A stretch of 16,860 nt of DNA from JBGPIK01 sp041484845 (lineage in GTDB: Bacteria > Desulfobacterota > Binatia > UBA9968), in assembly GCA_041484845.1 (NCBI GenBank), contig JBGPIK010000109.1, positions 1 to 16,860 of the forward strand, read 5' to 3'. Positions 1 through 6,271 of this stretch are shown here, piece by piece. Every line of letters starts with the position of its first letter. The first letter of the stretch is position 1. The position numbers were made by a program, and so were the translations under genes. The notes under the pieces are model-generated. The model ran no database searches. It was not told the DNA's origin and saw only the letters and a program-made list of their open reading frames with translations.

Positions 1-696
1 GACGATTTCCTGAGCGTCATGTCGCACGAGCTGAAAACTCCGCTCGTCGTCGTTATCGGTTACGCTGAACTGCTCAAGAACGGGGCGATCGGTGCGCTTA
101 ACCAGGAACAGCAAGAGGCGCTGGAACGTATGCTTGGATCCACCAGCGAGCAGCTTAACATCATTAATAACATCCTCGAAACCATCCAGCTCGAGGCGAA
201 TACAATTGTGCCGACATACCAGCTCGTAGACGTGCAGGATCTGATCGAGACTCTAAAATCGGAATACGACAGCCGGGCAAACAACAAAGGCGTCAAACTG
301 GGTTGCCGTCATTCCGCCACGCCCTTCCAGATAATTACAGATCCGGCAATGCTCAAACAAATTCTGCACAACCTGATTAACAATGCCATCAAGTTCACGA
401 ATCGAGGAAGCGTAACACTATCGGCGAGAAAAGTGGGAAACGGAAAGAAAGTGGAATTTTCGGTGAGCGACACCGGAATCGGCATACCCAAAGAGACGCA
501 GGAGGCGATTTTCGAAAAATTTTATCAACTCGATAACACCGACACCCGGCGCTATGGCGGCGTCGGGCTCGGGCTTCATATCGTCAAGGAACTCACCGAT
601 TTTCTTCATGGAGAGGTTCAGGTCGAAAGCGAACCCCGGAAGGGATCCAGTTTTACCGTGCGCATACCGAATGCAAAAATAGCGGCGCGAGAATGA
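1..696 (+). CDS. Sensor histidine kinase, C-terminal part (5'-partial)
   Basis: This is the transmitter half of a histidine kinase that autophosphorylates on histidine and passes phosphate to a receiver. The reading frame is already open at base 1 (D-D-F-L-S-V-M-S-H-E-L-K-T-P), so the gene begins upstream of the window and the ATG at 19 is internal. The phospho-acceptor His is codon 25-27 in an MSHELKTP H-box. The HATPase_c domain follows with an N box (HNLINNAIKFT), G1 (DTGIGI), F box (FEKFYQLD) and G2 (GVGLGLHI), so the catalytic core looks intact. It ends shortly after the ATPase fold with no receiver, so phosphate must go to a separate protein. Its stop codon overlaps the next start (ATGA, 693-696), which indicates translational coupling with the downstream hybrid kinase. 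The input domain is outside the window, so the signal is unknown. Confidence 0.93.
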   Translation, partial: DDFLSVMSHELKTPLVVVIGYAELLKNGAIGALNQEQQEALERMLGSTSEQLNIINNILETIQLEANTIVPTYQLVDVQDLIETLKSEYDSRANNKGVKLGCRHSATPFQIITDPAMLKQILHNLINNAIKFTNRGSVTLSARKVGNGKKVEFSVSDTGIGIPKETQEAIFEKFYQLDNTDTRRYGGVGLGLHIVKELTDFLHGEVQVESEPRKGSSFTVRIPNAKIAARE

Positions 697-3056
697 CGAA
701 AAAACAAACCAGGCCGAAAACAACACGTTATGCCCTCGAGCCCTCCGCCGCAGCGAAATTTGACCGCGAGCTGCGCGAGATTTTTATCGAAAACTCTCCG
801 GATGCACTCATAGCCGTCGCACGTGACCACACGATTCTGTTTTGGAGCGCCGGCGCGGAAGCGGTTTATGGCTATACCAAGGCTGAAGCAATCGGATACC
901 GCCTTCATGATTTGATCGTACCCGCGGATCTTATCGAAGAATCGAAGAAGATTACGCGCGAGGCGATCAAAAGCGGCTTGACCGTACACGAAACTACTCG
1001 GCGCCGGAAAGACGGTTCCGTCATCCACGTCGATATTACCGCCAAGGCGCTTCGTGACCATCACAACGAGCTTAGATTTATCGCCCTCAGCCAAAAGAAC
1101 GTAACCCACCTCAAGGTGCTTAGCGACGGAAAGGGTCTGGAAGCCCGGTACCGGGGTTTGCTCGAAACCGTCCCCGATGCAATCGTGATGGTCAACAATA
1201 CCGGGCGAATCGTATTGATCAATGAACAGACGAGGACATTGTTCGGTTATAAAAAACAGGAGTTGCTGGGCAGTCCGATAGAGATCCTCTTGCCGGCGCG
1301 ATTTCGCGAGGGTCACATTGGCCATCGGACACGCTATTTCGCCGAGCCGAAGACACGCACGATGGGGGCCGGTCTCGAGCTTTTTGCGATCCGAAAAGAC
1401 GGCACCGAATTTCCGGTCGAAATCAGCCTTAGCCCCTTGAAGACCGAAGAAGGCGTCTTCGCCATGAACGCCATCCGGGATATCACCGAGCGAACGAAAC
1501 TGGAAGAGGAGTTGCGTCGGAAAAACAATGCGCTGGAGGAACAGAACCGCCGGGCGCTGGAGGCGAACCGGCTCAAAAGCGAATTTCTCGCCAACATGTC
1601 CCACGAGCTGCGCACTCCGCTAAACGGCATCATCGGTTTCGCGGAAATCATGCAGGACGGCCGGGTGGGTCCCGTCTCGGATGAACACAAGGAATATCTC
1701 GGCGACATTCTCACCAGCGGGCGCCACTTGCTCCAGCTCATCAACGACGTGCTCGATCTTGCCAAAATCGAAGCCGGCAAAATGGAATTCAGACCGCAGG
1801 CCGTTAACCTCCAACTCGTCGTCGAAGAAGTGCGCGAGATCATGAGCACGCTGGCCGCGAGCAAACGGATCACGGTGCGCAGCGAGATCGCTCCGGAGCT
1901 AGCGGCCATCGATGCGGATCCAAGAAGCGTCAAGCAGATCCTCTACAACTATCTGTCCAATGCGCTCAAATTTACGCCGGAGGAAGGCCAAGTCACCATC
2001 CGCGCCAGAGCCGAAGACGCCGACCACTTCCGCATCGAGGTGGAAAATAACGGCATCGGCATCACCCACGACAACCTGGAGCGCCTTTTTGTTGAATTTC
2101 AACAGCTCGATCCGACCACAGGGAAAACATATCCCGGAACGGGATTAGGGCTGGCGCTGACGAAAAAACTTGTGGAGGCGCAGGACGGGACAGTCGGCGT
2201 GAACAGCACCGTCGGGAAAGGCAGCGTTTTCTACGCGGTCCTGCCGCGAGCTTTCCGGGCAAGCGGAGGCGTGCTTGGAGAGGAGCCATCGATCAGTGTT
2301 GCGCCCGGGACGCCGCTCATTCTCGTTGTCGAAGACGACGCCAGTGACCGCGTCTGGATCGCGGGTGCGCTACGAAGGGCGGGCTACGGCGTTGAAACCG
2401 TAGCCACGGGCGCTGAGGCGCTGATCCGTTGCCGCGAACAACATTTTGACGCGATAACGCTCGACATGATACTGCCGGACATGAGCGGTCGTGCCGTGCT
2501 TGAAAAGCTGCGCGAACGCGGGCTCAACCAGGAGACGCCTGTAGTCATTGTGACCCTGCTGGCTCAAAAAGGAATGGTCGCCGGGTTCCAAGTCGTAGAC
2601 ATATTGGCCAAGCCGGTTTCCGAGGGCGAGGTCGTCAAAGCACTCGAGCGCTGTGGCGTCGCGCCCAACAGCCGGCGTATCGTCTTGGTTATTGACGACG
2701 ACTTATCGGCGCTGAAGGTTGCGGACCGGATGCTCCGGCAACTCGGCTTTCGGCCGGTTTGCAGGCAAGACGCGGCGAGCGCGCTAAAGGCCGTGTCCAT
2801 CGAACGTCCTGCGGTGGTTGTCCTCGATCTCATGATGCCTGAGATGAACGGATTTGATTTTCTTAAGCGCTTTAGAAAGACCAGGAGCGGGAGGCGGACG
2901 CCGGTCATTGTCTGGACCGGCAAGGACCTCAACGAGCGCGAGCGTGCCGAGCTCCGATCTTCCGTCACCTCGATCGCCAAGAAAGACCATCAGGCCAATC
3001 AGCTCATTCACGAGTTGAATACCATTCTGCGAGCGCGAACCGCGCCTGTGCAATAA
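693..3056 (+). CDS. Hybrid histidine kinase PAS-PAS-HisKA-HATPase-REC-REC
   Basis: This 787-residue protein has no membrane segment, so it is probably a cytoplasmic sensor. Domains in order are PAS about 28-140, PAS about 153-268 (typical GYTKAEAIG and FGYKKQELLG motifs), a short coiled coil, HisKA with phospho-acceptor His304 in NMSHELRTPLNG, HATPase_c about 405-515 (N box YNYLSNALKFTP, G1 ENNGIGI, G2 GTGLGLAL), receiver 1 about 540-650 (Asp591 in TLDMILPDMSG, Lys in DILAKP), and receiver 2 about 665-780 (Asp712 in VLDLMMPEMNG, then WTG and an AKK lysine). Both receivers keep the acidic pocket, the phospho-Asp and the lysine, so both look functional. PAS domains commonly bind heme, flavin or small ligands, but no ligand residue can be named here. 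The start overlaps the upstream kinase stop by ATGA. From about residue 284 it is paralogous to the kinase at 6272-8344. It is probably part of a multistep phosphorelay with the neighbouring regulators. Confidence 0.95.
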   Translation: MTKKQTRPKTTRYALEPSAAAKFDRELREIFIENSPDALIAVARDHTILFWSAGAEAVYGYTKAEAIGYRLHDLIVPADLIEESKKITREAIKSGLTVHETTRRRKDGSVIHVDITAKALRDHHNELRFIALSQKNVTHLKVLSDGKGLEARYRGLLETVPDAIVMVNNTGRIVLINEQTRTLFGYKKQELLGSPIEILLPARFREGHIGHRTRYFAEPKTRTMGAGLELFAIRKDGTEFPVEISLSPLKTEEGVFAMNAIRDITERTKLEEELRRKNNALEEQNRRALEANRLKSEFLANMSHELRTPLNGIIGFAEIMQDGRVGPVSDEHKEYLGDILTSGRHLLQLINDVLDLAKIEAGKMEFRPQAVNLQLVVEEVREIMSTLAASKRITVRSEIAPELAAIDADPRSVKQILYNYLSNALKFTPEEGQVTIRARAEDADHFRIEVENNGIGITHDNLERLFVEFQQLDPTTGKTYPGTGLGLALTKKLVEAQDGTVGVNSTVGKGSVFYAVLPRAFRASGGVLGEEPSISVAPGTPLILVVEDDASDRVWIAGALRRAGYGVETVATGAEALIRCREQHFDAITLDMILPDMSGRAVLEKLRERGLNQETPVVIVTLLAQKGMVAGFQVVDILAKPVSEGEVVKALERCGVAPNSRRIVLVIDDDLSALKVADRMLRQLGFRPVCRQDAASALKAVSIERPAVVVLDLMMPEMNGFDFLKRFRKTRSGRRTPVIVWTGKDLNERERAELRSSVTSIAKKDHQANQLIHELNTILRARTAPVQ

Positions 3057-3193
3057 GCGGAGCGCAGCGAAGAAATTCAACGCCAGCGCGGAGGCGACAG
3101 TGCAACAATCGATACGGATCATTGACGGGGCGGGAGCCTACGACTTTGTTCATAGCCTTGCCTGCCGGTGGCCATTTAGGTAGGCTACTGCCC

Positions 3194-4624
3194 ATGGCAG
3201 TCAATCGCAATCGCGGCGCCGTGCACATCCTTTACGCCGAGGATGATCCACCCTCGGGCCGGCTCGTCCAATCGATCGCTGAAACGGAAGGATATTCGAT
3301 AAAGGTTGTGGCCACCGGCCGGGAGTTTCTGACGGCGCTCACCGATGAGAAGCCCGATCTTCTGCTCCTCGATCTCAATCTCCCGGACAGCTCCGGATTA
3401 GAGTTGCTTCCCAAAGCGCGCATTCGGCTGCCGGGCGCGCCGGTTATTGTCGTTACCGCTTCAGATTCGGTTGACGACGTGATCAAGGCCCTCAAAGGCG
3501 GTGCCATCGATTATCTCACCAAACCGGTCGATACCCAGCGGATGGTCGTATCCCTGGCCAACGCGGTTAGAATTCTGCGCCAGCAGCATGATCTCACGCA
3601 ACTTCGCTCGGAGCTCAAAGAGACTTACAAGCTCGAGCACATGATCGGCAGCTCGGCGGCAATGGATCAGATTCGGGACTTGATCCGGCAGGCCGCTCCG
3701 AGCGACGGCACCGTACTGATCGAGGGCGAGAGCGGCACCGGTAAGGAACTCGTTGCCAAGGCGCTCCATTATGCGAGCGATCGGCTAGGGAAGCCGTTTA
3801 TCGACGTGAATTGCGCGGCCTTGACGGAGACGCTGATTGAAAGCGAACTGTTCGGTCACGAACGCGGCGCATTCACGAGCGCTATCTCCCGGCGTCGCGG
3901 CAAATTCGAACAAGCCCATGGCGGCACTCTCTTCCTTGACGAGATCGGCGATATGCCACTCAGCACGCAGGCTAAAATGCTGCGAGTGCTGCAGGAACGC
4001 ACTTTTCAGCGGGTTGGCGGCGATGAAAAGATTGCCGTAAACGTGCGCGTCATCTGCGCCACCAATCACGATCTTGAGGAAGCGGTCAAACAGGGCCTGT
4101 TTCGCTTAGATCTCTTGTATCGGATCAACATTCTTACAATCGAAGTGCCGCCGTTACGCGACCGTATGTCCGAGGTACCGGAACTCGCGCGCCATTTTCT
4201 CGCCGTCGCGAGCCGCTCGGGCAAGTACCGCGCGCAAGGAATTTCCGACGCCGCTCTCAGAACGCTTTGCATGCACGGTTGGCCGGGCAACGTGCGCGAA
4301 CTGCAAAACGCGATAGAGCGGGCTTTGACGGTCTGCGACCAGGAGGAAATCCAAACCTCCCACCTGCCGCCCGCGGTACTGCGCGGAACGGCCCTGGCGC
4401 CTGTTTCCGACCTTGCAAGCGAGACAACCCAAACCGAGAACCTGATCGAGGCGGTGGAGCGATTCGAACGGGCGATGATTCTCGCGGCTCTCGAGAAATG
4501 CAACTGGAACAAGACTCGCGCAGCCACCGCCCTCGGGATTACTCGGCGCATTCTCTCGTACAAAATGCAAAATCTTGGCGTGGTGGCGGGTGAGGTCGAA
4601 GAACAACCCGTGAGCGGCGAATGA
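3194..4624 (+). CDS. NtrC-family sigma-54-dependent response regulator
   Basis: This 476-residue transcriptional activator of sigma-54 RNA polymerase has three domains. The receiver spans about 10-125, with phospho-Asp60 in LLDLNLPDSSG and a lysine in YLTKPVD. The AAA+ domain has Walker A GESGTGKE at 178-185, a sigma-54 contact loop at 225-230 and Walker B TLFLDEIGD around D249/E250. A C-terminal Fis-type helix-turn-helix follows at about 420-465 (WNKTRAATALGITRR). The contact loop reads GAFTSA rather than the canonical GAFTGA. The frame stays open to a TTG at 3122, but I prefer the ATG at 3194 because an AGGTAGG Shine-Dalgarno lies 9 bases upstream and the receiver begins directly after it. 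The gene lies 137 bases after the hybrid kinase on the same strand, so a kinase in this locus is the likely phosphodonor. Target promoters are not identifiable from the sequence. Confidence 0.94.
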   Translation: MAVNRNRGAVHILYAEDDPPSGRLVQSIAETEGYSIKVVATGREFLTALTDEKPDLLLLDLNLPDSSGLELLPKARIRLPGAPVIVVTASDSVDDVIKALKGGAIDYLTKPVDTQRMVVSLANAVRILRQQHDLTQLRSELKETYKLEHMIGSSAAMDQIRDLIRQAAPSDGTVLIEGESGTGKELVAKALHYASDRLGKPFIDVNCAALTETLIESELFGHERGAFTSAISRRRGKFEQAHGGTLFLDEIGDMPLSTQAKMLRVLQERTFQRVGGDEKIAVNVRVICATNHDLEEAVKQGLFRLDLLYRINILTIEVPPLRDRMSEVPELARHFLAVASRSGKYRAQGISDAALRTLCMHGWPGNVRELQNAIERALTVCDQEEIQTSHLPPAVLRGTALAPVSDLASETTQTENLIEAVERFERAMILAALEKCNWNKTRAATALGITRRILSYKMQNLGVVAGEVEEQPVSGE

Positions 4625-4842
4625 GGTTCTATTCGAACGGATCGCCAGCGCTCCTACGATTGCGAGCGTCCCGATCAGCGCTGCACTAGACGGAACTCGG
4701 AAGAAGTGGAATCCGTGATGTTTTAACTCACCCACTCCTTGTTTGGCACGCTAATCTCGACCAGCACCGAAGAGCCTGAGTGGATCATCCTTGTGCGACT
4801 ATCTGGCAAACACATCGTTTCGGACATCTCAGGAGAAGCGCC

Positions 4843-5475
4843 ATGAGCCATCGCGTTTTGCTGGTGGATGACCATGCCATCGTTCGGCACGGGATAAAGT
4901 ATTCTCTTATTCAAGAAGGCTTTGCGGTCGTCGGTGAAGCGTCCAACGGGAGAGACGCTGTGCAGATGACCAAAGAGCTGCTTCCGGATGTGGCCATCCT
5001 TGATTTCGCCATGCCGCTACTTAACGGGATCGATGCCGCTCGCCAGATCCACCAGGCAACGCCGCGGACAAAGACGCTGCTCTTGACCATGTACGAAGAC
5101 GAACCTCACGTGCTTCAAGCGCTACGTGCCGGCATCAACGGCTACGTTTTAAAAACCCAGGCCGTCGCCGAGCTGGTTCAAGCGATCCGTTCTGTTCTCC
5201 ACGGAGACTTGTATCTTAGCCCGGCGGTATCGGAGAGCGTGGTCAAGGCCGCCTTGACCCAGAACGAGCAAGAACGGGATCCACTCACCCCAAAAGAGCG
5301 CGAAGTTCTACAACTGATTGCCGAGAGTAAGTCAAACAAACAAATCTCTCAGGAGCTCGGCATGAGCGTCAAAACCGTAGATTCTCATCGGCGAAATCTA
5401 ATGGTTAAGCTGGACATTCATGAAACGGCGGGTCTCGTCCGCTACGCCATCAGGACCGGTTTGATCAGAGCGTAA
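4843..5475 (+). CDS. NarL/FixJ (LuxR-type) response regulator
   Basis: This 210-residue DNA-binding response regulator has a receiver domain (residues 4-120) with DD9-10, phospho-Asp54 in ILDFAMPLLNG, Thr82 and Lys104. A LuxR-type helix-turn-helix follows at about 147-205 (LTPKEREVLQLIAES, then KQISQELGMSVKTVDSHR). Phosphorylation normally promotes dimerisation and DNA binding in this family. The frame is open to a GTG at 4780. The ATG at 4843 is chosen because AGGAG (4831-4835) is spaced 7 bases from it and the receiver starts immediately. It is the second transcriptional output in the locus after the sigma-54 activator. No kinase with a DesK-type HisKA_3 domain, the usual NarL partner, is visible here, so its phosphodonor is either upstream of the window or encoded elsewhere. 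Its C-terminus is followed 15 bases later by a hairpin at 5491-5510. Confidence 0.94.
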   Translation: MSHRVLLVDDHAIVRHGIKYSLIQEGFAVVGEASNGRDAVQMTKELLPDVAILDFAMPLLNGIDAARQIHQATPRTKTLLLTMYEDEPHVLQALRAGINGYVLKTQAVAELVQAIRSVLHGDLYLSPAVSESVVKAALTQNEQERDPLTPKEREVLQLIAESKSNKQISQELGMSVKTVDSHRRNLMVKLDIHETAGLVRYAIRTGLIRA

Positions 5476-5490
5476 TCACTAATTGAATAA

Positions 5491-5510
5491 CCCCACAGCA
5501 AGCTGCGGGG
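5491..5510. repeat. Hairpin, CCCC-A-CAGC / GCTG-C-GGGG
   Basis: Two 9-base arms (CCCCACAGC and GCTGCGGGG) flank AA, with one A/C mismatch in the stem. It lies 15 bases after the NarL-type regulator stop and is not followed by a T-run, so it looks more like a REP-type element than a classic intrinsic terminator. Transcript-end protection is possible. Its right half recurs at 5651-5669. Confidence 0.6.
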
Positions 5511-5550
5511 TATCCAGAACTCGGCGATGAGATTTGTCTTAAAGGCGTCA

Positions 5551-5573
5551 CCCCCGAACGTTTTTATCGGGGG
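5551..5573. repeat. Perfect 7-bp hairpin CCCCCGA / TCGGGGG
   Basis: CCCCCGA (5551-5557) and TCGGGGG (5567-5573) are exact reverse complements around the 9-base loop ACGTTTTTA. It is the second hairpin in the cluster downstream of the NarL-type regulator. It has no downstream T-run and lies in noncoding DNA. Confidence 0.65.
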
Positions 5574-5594
5574 TCCAGTTCCAAACCCGCCTGG

Positions 5595-5619
5595 ATTCCC
5601 GCTTAAAACATGCGGGAAT
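5595..5619. repeat. Hairpin ATTCCCGC / GCGGGAAT (REP-like)
   Basis: These are perfect 8-base arms at 5595-5602 and 5612-5619 with a 9-base AT-rich loop. The ATTCCCGC...GCGGGAAT core is a widespread intergenic repeat motif in many Gram-negative genomes (compare the neisserial dRS3 pattern ATTCCC...GGGAAT). This supports a dispersed repeat rather than a unique site; the relationship is by resemblance only. Confidence 0.65.
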
Positions 5620-5714
5620 GACGGACTTCGGATAGGCAGTTTACTTAACGCAGCAAGCTGCTGGGAATCAACCAACAGAGATTGAAGCGACAAAACTGCT
5701 CTTAAATTCCCCCA

Positions 5715-5942
5715 TCAGGCCGTAAGTGAACGCCGTGACTCAGGTTTATATTGCGGCCTTCTAGGGTATTTTACCGATATCCCTTTTTTCCCTTCTCTTG
5801 TATCGTGATTTTCTTTGGAAGCTTGGTCGGCGCGAAGTTGTCGATCGTTTCCAGAGGGACTGTAGCGCCTCACGACCGTCATGAAGAACACTACAACAAC
5901 GATCCATGAAATCAGCGAACGTTCCACCGCTTGCTGAATCAA
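5715..5942 (-). CDS. Possible small single-helix membrane protein, 75 aa
   Basis: This low-confidence ORF is antisense to the surrounding genes. The predicted protein starts with a short amphipathic segment, then one strongly hydrophobic stretch (SWIVVVVFFMTVV, residues 12-24), RR, and a long highly charged tail. That is the layout of a small bitopic membrane protein, and the hydrophobic run followed by arginines favours a real inner-membrane topology. The only start is TTG at 5942-5940, with GAGGAG 12 bases upstream, which is a rather long spacing. It matches no family I recognise. It could equally be a chance ORF in a hairpin-rich spacer, because nothing else on this strand supports transcription. 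Confidence 0.27.
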   Translation of the reverse strand: MIQQAVERSLISWIVVVVFFMTVVRRYSPSGNDRQLRADQASKENHDTREGKKGISVKYPRRPQYKPESRRSLTA

Positions 5943-6271
5943 GCGCCGGGATTGCTCCTCGCATGAGAGACGAAAGATGGGAAGAGGCTACTGGGTTGCG
6001 TCGCGGAATTTCGCAGCGGCTGCGTCTTTACGGTTTTCATTCCGCATCGCCTCAGCAGTGTCGATCCCCCGCGCTAAATCCAAAAAAAACCAGACGGAAG
6101 TTCAAGTCAATGGGTTGACGGTCCAGCGATCGGCCACCCGCGCGGCGACGCCCCGGCAGAACGACTCCAACCCGTTCATCCCCGAGATCAAGTCGGAGAC
6201 AAAACTTTTAGTACGAGTTCATAAGGTCCCGGCCGATTTCCCCGTAAGGAGAATGTTGAGACGAATCTCCA

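Larger units (their letters stand above)
5496..5669. repeat. Imperfect direct repeats bracketing the hairpin cluster
   Basis: CAGCAAGCTGCGGGGTATC at 5496-5514 and CAGCAAGCTGCTGGGAATC at 5651-5669 agree at 17 of 19 positions with a 155-base period. They bracket the two hairpins at 5551-5573 and 5595-5619. Each copy holds the small palindrome CAGCAAGCTG. The arrangement suggests a composite repeat or a small non-autonomous element; no target-site duplication was identified. Confidence 0.5.
5476..6271. other. 796-bp gap with hairpin repeats, no confident gene
   Basis: The first 200 bases carry several short inverted repeats (listed separately). The middle (5715-5942) contains one weak reverse-strand ORF. 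The last 300 bases have short open frames in several phases that resemble no family I know. Just before the following kinase the frames are interrupted by stops (for example the kinase frame stops at 6257), consistent with a decayed 5' end of that gene. No tRNA or convincing promoter was seen. Confidence 0.6.

Noticed and set aside
618..1604. Long reverse-strand open frame (328 codons) opposite the hybrid kinase, and similar frames opposite other genes
   Set aside because: It is antisense to well-supported PAS and kinase coding sequence, has no motif of its own, and is the usual shadow seen in GC-rich genes.
3122..3193. N-terminal extension of the sigma-54 activator from TTG 3122
   Set aside because: The 24 extra residues precede the receiver domain without any recognisable motif, and the ATG at 3194 has a well-spaced AGGTAGG site, so the shorter protein is preferred.
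4743..4760. Possible sigma-54 promoter (TTGGCACG) ahead of the NarL-type regulator
   Set aside because: The -24 box looks good, but the required GC at the -12 position with 10-base spacing is absent (TC is found), so it is not supported.
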